Shown here piece by piece: positions 52,501 to 62,597 of a DNA stretch of 64,000 nucleotides. The stretch is from NCBI RefSeq assembly GCF_021917145.1, contig NW_025813735.1, positions 62,001 through 126,000 on the forward strand, given 5' to 3'. The translations under genes and the position numbers were made by a program. Numbering within the stretch: the first letter of the stretch is position 1; every line of letters begins with the position of its first letter. The DNA comes from Hypomesus transpacificus. Its lineage: Eukaryota > Chordata > Actinopteri > Osmeriformes > Osmeridae. Below the pieces are notes generated by a model that saw only the letters and a program-made list of their open reading frames with translations, ran no database searches and was not told where the DNA came from.

Positions 52501-54204
52501 TCTGGGCTCAGGGTCTCACTCAGGTCAGCTTCAGACACTCTCTGGGCTCAGGGTCTCACTCAGGTCAAGACACAGCCCCTGAAAATGTGTCCACCCAACA
52601 CCACAGCCCCTCTGGAACCACATTTGGGACTGAGTTGTAAATCTTCCAACACAACATCTGTGTCAACTTATTGACACCAACGATCTTCAAATGTAAAATA
52701 GTTCTGCTCTGTCATGCCATGCGGTTGATTCGTCCTCTGTGTCCTGCAGGTCCCTGTGTCTGTGTGCAGTGAGAGATGTCCCCCAGGAACTCGTAAAGCC
52801 GTGCAGAAAGGAAAGCCTCTATGCTGCTACGACTGTCTCCCATGTGCAGAGGGAGAGATCAGCAACCACACAGGTGATGAAGGAGCAAGCACCAGAAATC
52901 ATTGTAGAAAGAGTTTTAATTTCGGTCAAGCCCTTGATGTGTCAGTAAACTCTTCAACCTTTTTCAGGAATAAAACACCTGTAATTTATTCTTACACTTA
53001 GCTAAACTCATCAATGCTGGTCTTGATTGTGACGAATATTTGTAGAAGGGTTATTTTTTATAATTTGATGATTCCGGCTATATTTTTTCACCCTTTTGGT
53101 CAAAAACATTTGAAGAAATTTGTGACATATGAGTTATTTGTTTCGGTACTCTGTCGTATCACATGGAGGGGTTGTGTAAGATAATTGGCCTTTTGAGGAA
53201 GATCCAAAATTAATTACTTATTAAAATATTGAGACTCAAAAAACCCCACTTCCAACTTTTCATTGAAGATCTTTCCTCATTTCCTTACAGATTCAAGCAA
53301 CTGTGTTCCTTGTGACTTGGAGTTCTGGTCCAATGACAACAAAGACCGGTGTGTGTTGAAAACTATTGAATTCCTCTCCTTTGAAGAAATCATGGGGATT
53401 CTCCTGGTTATTTTCTCCTTGTCTGGGGCCTTAGTTACCACTTTGATAGCAGTTGTGTTTTTCAAATTTAAGGACACACCTATCGTCAGGGCCAACAACT
53501 CAGAGCTCAGCTTCCTGCTCCTCTTCTCCCTGACTCTGTGTTTCCTGTGTTCTCTCACCTTCATCGGCCGGCCCTCTGAGTGGTCCTGTATGCTGCGCCA
53601 CACGGCGTTTGGGATCACCTTTGTCCTCTGCATCTCTTGTGTTCTGGGGAAGACTATAGTGGTACTGATGGCCTTCAGGGCCACACGTCCAGGAAGTGAT
53701 GTCATGAAATGGTTTGGGCCTTTACAGCAGAGACTCAGTGTCCTGGCTTTCACTCTCATCCAGGTCCTGATCTGTGTGCTGTGGTTAACAATCTCCCCTC
53801 CTTTCCCGTTTAAGAACATGGAACACTATAATGACAGGATCATTCTAGAATGTGCTTTAGGTTCTGCTGTGGGCTTCTGGGCTGTGCTGGGGTATATAGG
53901 ACTCCTGGCTCTCTTGTGCTTTGTCCTGGCTTTCCTGGCCCGAAAGCTGCCTGATAACTTCAATGAAGCCAAGTTCATCACCTTCAGCATGTTGATATTC
54001 TGTGCTGTCTGGATCACCTTTATCCCAGCTTATGTCAGCTCTCCTGGGAAGTTCACTGTAGCTGTGGAGATCTTTGCCATCCTGGCCTCCAGTTTTGCTT
54101 TACTTTTCTGTATTTTTGGCCCGAAATGTTTCATTATATTACTGAGGCCCGAGCAGAATACTAAGAAGCACATGATGGGGAAAACTGCCTCAAAGACCCT
54201 TTAA
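49513..54204 (+). CDS. OlfC/V2R-like receptor gene G, six exons, frame broken in exon 3
   Basis: Exons 49513-49742, 50201-50492, 50763-51820, 52139-52363, 52750-52873, 53291-54204. Signal peptide rich in leucine ([13 protein letters not shown]), flytrap motifs [15 protein letters not shown] and SESWIT, linker [13 protein letters not shown], seven helices, tail [10 protein letters not shown]. Exon 3 is 1058 bp, not a multiple of three: it enters a G-rich minisatellite (51398-51640) in one frame, and the rest ([11 protein letters not shown]) resumes in another, so the frame as given stops at 51674. Everything after it is intact, so this may be a length-variable allele, a very young pseudogene or an assembly length error. 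Exon 3 also holds a 45-bp duplication, and the exon 4 donor is repeated six times. Confidence 0.85.
51003..51092 (+). repeat. 45-bp in-frame tandem duplication in gene G exon 3
   Basis: [15 protein letters not shown] is encoded twice in succession with almost identical DNA, lengthening a helix of the flytrap domain by 15 residues. Confidence 0.92.
51398..51640 (+). repeat. G-rich coding minisatellite in gene G
   Basis: About 240 bp of GGGGGA/GGGGGT units (period 6 or 12 with slips). It codes for glycine-rich sequence in one frame; poly-Pro on the other strand is a shadow. Confidence 0.97.
51953..52083 (+). repeat. tRNA-derived SINE in gene G intron 3
   Basis: GATGGCCCAGAGC, CTGCAGATCAAGAGG, B box GGTTCTAATCCC, and the tail TTTGGATACAAGCGTCTGG. 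Confidence 0.75.
52322..52566 (+). repeat. 40-bp tandem repeat x6 across the exon 4 donor of gene G
   Basis: Units contain the end of exon 4 (GGTCTCACTCAG) and the donor GTCAGC. Candidate GT sites are at 52364, 52404, 52444, 52484, 52524 and 52564, exactly 40 bp apart. The first gives the standard exon; the fourth would keep the frame with 40 extra residues ending again in GLTQ. Confidence 0.95.
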
Positions 54205-56852
54205 ATAAAATTAAGCTACTCTATACTCTTCAAACACCTAACAAAAACATTCAGAAATTAATGCCACATCAACAGTGAACATGTTACCATCAAACATAAA
54301 ATATTATGTCAAGTATGTCAAATATTCCGATTGATTATAAAATAATTGGATTATTCCTTTAGTATGTGCACTGTTGGTGTGTAGGTAGCAGTGCTGCCCC
54401 CTAGTGGACAATGACAGGGCTGCTCTACTTCCACAGACTGCATCTCCACATACGTCTGCTATCTGGAACAGAGACCCTCCATTCCTGTCTGAACCTGTCC
54501 CAGGCCCAGCCCAGTGCTCCCCACACCTGTCTGCACCTTTCTCTCCAGACCTGTTACCTTTGTCTCACCTTGCCCCAGGCCCAGGCCATCTCAAGTCTGA
54601 CTCTAAACCAGGCCTGGACTCTGGAACAGTCCAAGAGTCTCCACACCTGTCTAAACCTGTCACTAGACCAGACCAGAACTCTCCACATCTATCATCTGTG
54701 GCTGAGTCTGTCTCTCTCTGGTCTGATGTGGACCACCATGATCTACTACCTCTTCAGAAATGACATAGACTTCCTCAACCTGATCCTGTAGGCCGGCTTG
54801 TGGCCCGGAAACCTGGGTTTTAAGCTTCACATTCAACCACAGAATTATGTTCAAAAGTAAAACGGTGTCCATCTATTGAGTGATATCTATGACTATGTTT
54901 TGCTGTCTTGCCACTGCTGAATAAATATTATATTAAATGTTTTAAATGAACCAACAATCATCACAGCGCTCCAATCTGTTCCTTTAAGAATGTAATCTAA
55001 CAGTGTATCTGAAGTGTATCTTAGACCAGTATTTTGTGTCCTTGCAAACTTGTTGGACGTCATCTTTCATTGCCCAAAATGACCCGTCCCAAACTGAACT
55101 TGACATGTCCCAAAATGTAAATTCTTGCTATGAATGACATTTTGACAATTCTGCTTAAGGCCCCATAAAGGCTTGGGCTGTTCCTGCTCTAGTGTGCTCT
55201 GCTTTACTCTACTCTGTTTTAGGCTTCTCTGTTCATCTCTCCCCTCTTCTCTCTAGTCTCCTTTCACGGTGGGTGAAAAATAAGTTTAGAAAGGTTCAAA
55301 AGATATTTTCGAAAAAGTTTCTAAAGGTTAAAAAAATTCATTTGAAAAAATGTGCTCACAAAATGGTTTTTCAAAAAATACGTTTCTGAAGGTTTTTTTT
55401 ATTGTTGAAAAAAACATTTCTAAAGGTTTGAAAAATAGTTTCCAAAATAGACCCACGTCGATCCACTATGCATACATAACTTCCGCATAGTGCATAAGGC
55501 AAGGTCAACAACTTCCTGTAGCGAGCAGTTACGTTAGCTAGTTTTCTAACACAAAATGCAGTTTTTTAATAATTGGCAGGCCCAAATGTAATAAGCGGGC
55601 GCAGAAGACCCGCGTATTTTCAAATAGAAAGCATTGGTCTGAGGTCAAGTGTAAATAAACTTCTCAACTCATATTAGCCTACCTCTATTATTCAAATGTT
55701 AGCCAAAAATGCTAAGAATTGAAAAGGAAACTCTTATCGACCAAAATTACAGCAAGAGACAGGGCCAGGGAGTTTTCAGGCGATCTTTATGAGGATGGAT
55801 CAATACTTTTTCTGTCAACATTCAATAAACCATATTCGGCGTCAAACTGTTGTGGAACTTTTTCGGTCCCACCGACATAAGAACATGAAGGCTAGCGGAA
55901 TTCCGCATATTTCCGCATATTTTCAGTCTGCGTAACCGCAGAAAATGTGAAAGAAAATCTGCATATTACGTTTGACCCTGGTAATTGGTCTGTCATATTT
56001 GTTCTTATGGGTAATGTAACGTTACATGTATTTCTCAGTTTCTAACAAAAATCTGTAAACGGAAGAGATGAGGGTGAGCTCTTATCGGTCGCTGAAAAAA
56101 AAGCGGGACGCCTCACAATCTGAGTGGGTTAATAAGAGCAATAGTTAAAGGGTTAACAACCTGTTTGGGTCATTAAAAGTCAAGTTTCTAACTTCGAACT
56201 GAAGTTTTAGACCTAGCCTGGCCGTGGTAGTTACGCAGGTTACCTCTCTTTACAGTGTGTGCTTACTGTGGCACTGATGGACACTTTGTCTTCTTCGATC
56301 ACTCAAATACTTTTTGTAAGAGGGAGAGTTTATTAGCTTTGTAGTTGATTTTCACTTTTCAAATGTCATACAAATCATATGAATATGGCTACAGGTGTCT
56401 TCATTAGATGACGGAAAGACTAGTTTTGAGTTTGTCTAACTTCATAAAGTGTTAGCCTAAATATAATACACAAACAATATACAGCAAAAGTTTATAATGC
56501 CAGGTTGTTATACGCGACTTCAACGTCCGGTTTCCGAAATCATCAAGCGACAGCCTCTCTCACACACGCACTGAGATTCCTAGAATTATTGTTAGATTAA
56601 TTAATTAATCAATTAATTAATGTTATTATATTACAAGAACAGTGGGGACTTTCCAGTCACAGAAATGCCAGTATGATGTCATTTCTACAACTCCCCCACC
56701 TTCTCCATGCTTCCCTCCCTTCCTCCCTCTCTCCTTTCCTTCCTCCCTCCTTCCCCCCCTCGTCCACTGGGTCACAGGGGTGCTCCCCTCCCCCAGGCAG
56801 AACCCTCTGCCACCCTGTCTGTTCTCCACCCACCATACATGGAACAGCACAG
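54205..56852. other. Intergenic G-H region
   Basis: G 3' UTR (AATAAA at 54204-54209 overlapping the stop, another at 54920-54925), a CCTGTCT/CCAGGCCCAG-rich stretch at 54430-54700 with low-complexity open frames, then AT-rich DNA and a pyrimidine tract (56690-56770). No exon recognised. Confidence 0.55.
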
Positions 56853-56859
56853 TATAAAA
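56853..56859 (+). promoter_or_regulatory. TATA box of gene H
   Basis: TATAAAA in CAGTATAAAACAG, 80 bp before the ATG. Confidence 0.65.
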
Positions 56860-56932
56860 CAGCACCAGCCTGGCCCTGCCTGGTCTGGGCGCTTCTGACA
56901 CCAGCGGAGTAGCAGCCATCTCTCCTCCAGAC

Positions 56933-59900
56933 ATGCAGCCCTCACAGAGGTGGCCAGAGCAAGGCTGGGCCCTCCTGCAGCTGCTGCTCCTGGGAGCCTC
57001 CAGGGCCTCAGAGACCGTCTGCCGGAGGAGAGGGGCCTCAGACCTGCCCCAGCTGGCCAGAAAGGGGGACATCATGCTGGGAGGGATCTTGTCCTTCCAC
57101 AGCAGCTGGAGAAACGTGGACCGCGACTACACTGACGTCCCCTCGGCTCTGCTGTGTGAAAGGTACCAACTCTCTCCACCTGGGAGAGAACCGGAAGGTT
57201 ATGTATTTTTTTTTACAGTTTACTTTTGTATTCATTCTTTTATATGTTGCTTTTATCCAAAGAGACGTGTCAATAGTGCATATGAAACGTGAAGAAGAAT
57301 ATTAAGTGTCAGGATCAGTTGTCTTCTATTCGTGTGCTGGTAAACACACAATAAGGAGTTTAACTGCAGTCAAGGATCGTTATACACAGCATTGTATTTC
57401 ACTGAGGGCATTGCTGTTGTATTGTACTTATTCATAGATATTCAAATAAAAATGACATTGAGAATGAGGGTTAGTTCATATGGGAATGGGTAAAGATTAG
57501 TGGTTAGAGTGTTTGACTGCAGATAAAGCAGTCCAGGTTCAAATCCTTATAAAAGTATGTTGCATCGGAAAGACTTTTGTTATTATCAGATGTGAGTTCC
57601 AGTAGTATTTTAGTACAGAAGAGAAGCCTGGTGTTTCAGGTGTGGCTCTGGCAGTCTAAATTTCAGGGCGTTCCAGGAGGCCCAAGCGATGATCTTTGCC
57701 ATTGAAGAGATTAACAACAGCTCATCCCTCCTGCCTGGCATTACTCTGGGATACAAGATCTACGATTCCTGCGGTTCCATAGCCAGGGGGGTGAGGGTGG
57801 CTCTCGCCTTGGCTAATGGGAACGAGGACTCATTCCCGGCCTCATCCCCAGCCTCTAACTGCAGTAGACCAGCCCAGGTCCAGGCCATCCTGGGGGAATC
57901 CTCCTCCTCTCCCTGCATGGCCATAGCTACCGTCCTGGGGCCCTTCCGTATCCCTGTGGTGGGTAGTTCAACCACACAGAGAGCCTCTATGCTGGAACAC
58001 TCTAAGCATGCTCTTTGCTCATCATTTAAAGCTGTCAATGCTTTCCATGGTGACATCTTTTAAAGCTTTTCGGCAAGGATATTTCCAGTCCAATTAGTCT
58101 TAATTCCAGCACTAATGCACTAATTCCATTTCAGATTCATAGAGGATGTGTCAGTGAGTCACATATTATAAATACTGTGTATTTCAAGGGTGAATTTCCA
58201 GGAAAATAGGTTTTCAGATCTGTAAACCTTCCCTGTTAAATCAAGGGTATGTGTTTAAATCTCTCCCCAGATCAGTCACTTCGCCACCTGCGCCTGTCTC
58301 AGTGACAAAGCCCGCTACCCCTCCTTCCTCAGGACCATCCCCAGTGACCTCTACCAGAGTCGGGCCCTGGCCCAGCTGGTGAAGCACTTCGGCTGGTCCT
58401 GGGTGGGGGCCATCCGGACCAATGACGACTACGGCAACAACGGCATGGCGGCGTTCACGGAGCAGGCGGAGCGGCTGGGAATCTGCCTGGAGTACTCCGT
58501 CTCCTTCTTCAGGAACGACCCCAAGGAGAAGCTGCAGAGGGTGGTGGACAGCATCCAGGCCTCCTCCTCCAGGGTCATCGTCTCCTTCATGTCCTACATG
58601 GACTTGGAGGTAAACACATCAACTTTATTGTGTCCGAATGAAAACCTGCCTCGGACTTCTGTGCTGCAGTTCGTAAAAGTAAAAAAAACATTGACACAAA
58701 TCAATGCAGTCACACATACTACGCGTCATACATGTGTATGTAGAAACATCCTTCACACAACATACAAAGTGATAACCGCTTATAACACAAGCACGTGAAC
58801 CAGAGTATTACTTCATAAAAATAATAGCCGTAATTGCTGCAAGGACATATTTGTTTTGGTATTTATTCCTTCTGCATTTTGGAACCCTGAATCTTTTACC
58901 AGAGGGGAGAAGCTGGTACTCTGAGTGGAGGATGTGAGACAGTCAGAAACTGCTCTGTGCTCGTTTAAGGTGCTGGTTCGCGAGCTGGACCGCCACAACC
59001 TGACTGGGTACCAGTGGGTGGGCACCGAGGGCTGGATCACCGACTCCTACACCGCCACCATGGAGGGCCACCACGTCCTGGACGGAGCCATAGGCCTCGC
59101 CATCCCCAAGGCTGAGGTCACAGGCATGAGGGAGTTCATCCTGGACGTGAAGCCCCTGAACACCTCCGGTAGCCTGCTGTTCACAGAGTTCTGGGAGGCT
59201 CTGTTTGACTGCAGGTTCCAGCGTGCAGCGAGCGGAGCGCAGGGGGTGTGGAGGGAGTGTACAGGGCAGGAGGACCTGACCGGCATGCAGAACACCTTCA
59301 CGGACATGTCGCTCATGGCCATCTTTAACAACATCTACAAGGCTGTGCACGCTGTGGCCCACGCGCTCCACCGTCTGCTGAGCTGTGAGCAGACATGTGC
59401 CAGTCGCATGCAGCCAGACCCACACACTGTGAGTTATTTTATTGTTTAACATAGTTAATTTTGTTACAAAGGAACTTTGAGAGGCCAAACATTTCACTTT
59501 TTTATGTAATTTTTTTTCCTTTTTTTTTTTTTTAGATCTTAGAGGAGATTAAAAAGGTCCGCTTCCAGACCAAAGAGGGAGAGGAGGTGTATTTCAATGA
59601 GAACGGAGATCCAGCTGCCAAGTACGACATCATCAACTGGCAGCCGAGAGCAGACGGCAGCGTGGGCTTTGTGGTGGTGGGTCTGTACGACGCCTCCGTA
59701 CCTGCCCACAGACAGCTGACTGTGAGGAACATCCCTCTGGTCTGGGCCCACAACTCCAGACAGGTGAGGCCTGGCAGCCGAGAAGCAGATCTCATGAAGG
59801 AATTCTCTTTTATATATGATAATGTGTTCATTAAGCAAATGCTTTCATTAGTAAGGTTGATTCGTCCTCTGTGTCCTGCAGGTCCCTGTGTCTGTGTGCA

Positions 59901-61116
59901 GTGAGAGGTGTCCCCCAGGAACTCGTAAGGCCGTGCAGAAAGGAAAGCCTCTCTGCTGCTACGACTGTCTCCCATGTGCAGAGGGAGAGATCAGCAACCA
60001 CACAGGTGATGTGTGGCTCTTAACTAAAACCATTTTTTTTATATCCCAGCACACAAACAGTCACCCGCCTACAGGATACGAATCAAACAAACTTTAATTA
60101 TGAAATCAAAATATCGGTCTACGTTGTAGGCATCCAGGCAACAGCATTCACCTTCACAATATCTAAGTTTCTATCTAATCGATTTCATTTATTTTTTAGA
60201 TTCTATAACCTGTGAGAAATGTCATTCTGAGTTCTGGTCGAATGCGAGGAGAGAGAGCTGTGAGAAGAAGGACACAGAGTTCCTGTCCTATGAAGAGGTC
60301 ATGGGCGCGCTTCTGACCTCTGTCTCGCTGCTTGGGACATGCATGACTGGTGGTGTGGCGTTCATTTTCTTCAGGTATAAGAACACTCCCATCGTCAGGG
60401 CCAACAACTCAGAGCTCAGCTTCCTGCTCCTCTTCTCATTGGCTTTGTGTTTCCTGTGTTCTCTCACCTTCATCGGCCGGCCCTCTGAGTGGTCCTGTAT
60501 GCTGCGCCACACGGCGTTTGGGATCACCTTTGTCCTCTGCATCTCTTGTATTCTGGGGAAGACTATAGTGGTGCTGATGGCCTTCAGGGCTACACTTCCA
60601 GGAAGTGATGTCATGAAATGGTTTGGGCCTCCACAGCAGAGACTCAGTGTCCTGGCTTTCACTCTCATCCAGGTCCTGATCTGTGTGCTGTGGTTAACAA
60701 TCTCCCCTCCCTTCCCCTTTAAGAACATGGAACACTATAATGACAGGATCATTCTAGAATGTGCCTTAGGTTCTGCTGTGGGCTTCTGGGCTGTGCTGGG
60801 GTATATAGGACTCCTGGCTCTCTTGTGCTTTGTCCTGGCTTTCCTGGCCCGAAAGCTGCCTGATAACTTCAATGAAGCAAAGTTCATCACCTTCAGCATG
60901 TTGATATTCTGTGCTGTCTGGATCACCTTTATCCCAGCTTATGTCAGCTCTCCTGGGAAGTTCACGGTAGCTGTGGAGATCTTTGCCATCCTGGCCTCCA
61001 GTTTTGGTTTACTTTTCTGCATATTTATTCCAAAATGTTACATCATATTACTCAAACCTGAAAAAAATACCAGAAAGAGCATGATGATGGGGAAAAAGGC
61101 TTTGAAATCCTTATGA
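56933..61116 (+). CDS. OlfC/V2R-like receptor gene H, complete, seven exons
   Basis: Exons 56933-57162, 57655-57958, 58271-58609, 58970-59428, 59536-59763, 59882-60005, 60200-61116; 866 aa in frame. The ATG at 56933 leads into a signal peptide ([13 protein letters not shown]). Flytrap domain about 30-515 (pocket [22 protein letters not shown]), linker 521-561 (nearly identical to D and G), seven helices about 580-845, tail [11 protein letters not shown]. Unlike D-G, the large third exon is split after MDLE by a 360-bp GT-AG intron containing stops, at the same place and phase as an intron in A and B. Exon 2 is 15 bp longer than in D and E. Confidence 0.92.
57490..57590 (+). repeat. tRNA-derived SINE in gene H intron 1
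   Basis: A box ATTAGTGGTTAGAGTG, TTTGACTGCAGATAAAG, and B box GGTTCAAATCC. Confidence 0.75.
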
Positions 61117-61491
61117 CTGACAGATGGACTGAGAATGTACAGTAAGGCATATTTAAAATTGATTGTTAAGATTTAAATTTCAACTGTATTAAGATGTTAA
61201 ATGAATAATTAAACATTTTAAAAACCGACCGCAAGAGATGTTTTTATTGATAATCTCAAAATGAATATTAAGTGTATGAGACCTCATATAATGAGAGTTT
61301 TATCTAATTATTTATTTCGAATGAATGCAAGGAGAGAATAAACCATCAACAACACATTGTTACACCAAAGCACCATGACATTTCCATAAAAAAATATTAG
61401 ATGAACTTAAAACATTTTTTTTCATGTTTAAAAATGTCTAGATATTTCAGCATGTCTGTCTTTTCATATGCCTATATTTTTGCATTTATAC
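61117..61491. other. 3' flank of gene H
   Basis: AT-rich 3' UTR and spacer; only variant poly(A) signals (AATTAA near 61206) were seen. Confidence 0.5.
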
Positions 61492-62253
61492 TAGTGCTGT
61501 CAGTTTAACGCGTTATTAACGGCGTTAACGCAAACCCAAATTAACGGCGTCAATTTTTTTATCGCGCGATTAACGCTTTTTTTGGCCTAGCAAACTTTGT
61601 AGTTTTTTTCACATGCTGTTGCAACAATTACCGACGTTAGAAAGACTACAACACCACACCGGATCTAGCTAGACCGGAAATAAAACAACAGGCACGCCAC
61701 ACACACTTGTTTGGCTTGCGAGCCGGCTAAAGAGTGGTAGCAAAGCCTGTTTACGGATATTAGACATTCTCTGGTAGTAGGCTAACGTTACGTTTTGAGT
61801 GGATGGCGAGCGTGAGACGCCGAAATGGATGCCAATAAGATTCTGAATGGAAAGTTTACTTTAAAAAAGTTGCCAAATGGTTCCATTGACAAGACCAAAG
61901 TGATCTGTGTGTTTTGTCGTTGTAAACTGAGTTATCATCGCAGCACGTCCAGTCTGAAATACCACTTGATGGCCAAGCACACAGCTGATGCGATTCATGC
62001 GAATTCTCCGCCCCCTCGTCAAAGCCAGGCAATTGCAATGTTGTTTTCAATAAAAAAAATGTTTGCACGTAGCAATCCGAACCACTTTTCCATGTTGATA
62101 AGAGCTTTAAAATGTGAAAAAAGAATGGGACAAAAAGAAATCAAGGGACATTTAGAATAGATAAAAATGTGTGATTAATTGATTAATCGCGAGTTAACTA
62201 TGACATTAATGCGATTAATCGCAATTAAATATTTTAATCGTTTGACAGCACTA
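61492..62253 (+). mobile_element. 762-bp BED-finger hAT element, internally deleted
   Basis: Terminal inverted repeats TAGTGCTGTCA / TGACAGCACTA, flanked by 8-bp duplications atttatac and atttctac (one mismatch), diagnostic of hAT. It keeps only the start of the transposase gene. Related fragments occur at 26544-26638 and 48655-49039. Confidence 0.9.
61825..62160 (+). pseudogene. Truncated hAT transposase N-terminus (BED zinc finger)
   Basis: 111-codon frame with a BED-type zinc finger: C-x2-C in VICVFCRCK, then H-x4-H in YHLMAKH. The DDE catalytic and dimerisation regions of hAT transposases are absent, so it cannot transpose by itself. BED fingers bind DNA; a domesticated role is possible but nothing here supports it. 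Confidence 0.75.
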
Positions 62254-62597
62254 ATTTCTACATCTCTGTCTATCGATATTTCTGTATTTCTATAGCTCTA
62301 TGTTTCTGTAATTTCATAACTCTATGTCTGTATCTCTATATGTCTGTATTTCTGTACATCCACAAGTCTTTCATCCTCCCTGACTGAAGGCGTCACATGC
62401 TTGATGTTGCTGTCAGGTGTTTGGTGTTCTCCAGAGACCTGGTGCCCCAGCTTCTCCAGCAGTGTCAGGGCTGTCTTCCTGGGCTCAGGGTCTACATAAG
62501 GGCTGGGGCTGTGTGGCTGGAGGACCAGCCTGCAGAGAAGAGAGACCAGCAGTGAGAGCAGAGAGGAGCTGGAGACACCAGTCAGCAGAGCGAAGCC
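62254..62597. other. 5' flank of gene I
   Basis: CTCTATGT/CTGTAT-rich tract (62264-62360), then the promoter region; a weak TATA-like TACATAAG at 62493-62500 is about 100 bp before the ATG. Confidence 0.45.

Noticed and set aside
51398-52564. Rescue of the gene G frameshift by choosing another exon 4 donor
   Set aside because: Lengths could sum to a multiple of three, but the shifted frame meets a stop at 51674 inside exon 3 before exon 4 is reached.
54404-54791. Two overlapping Pro/Ser-rich frames of about 120 codons after gene G
   Set aside because: Low-complexity CCTGTCT/CCAGGCC-rich sequence, no similarity or splice signals recognised.
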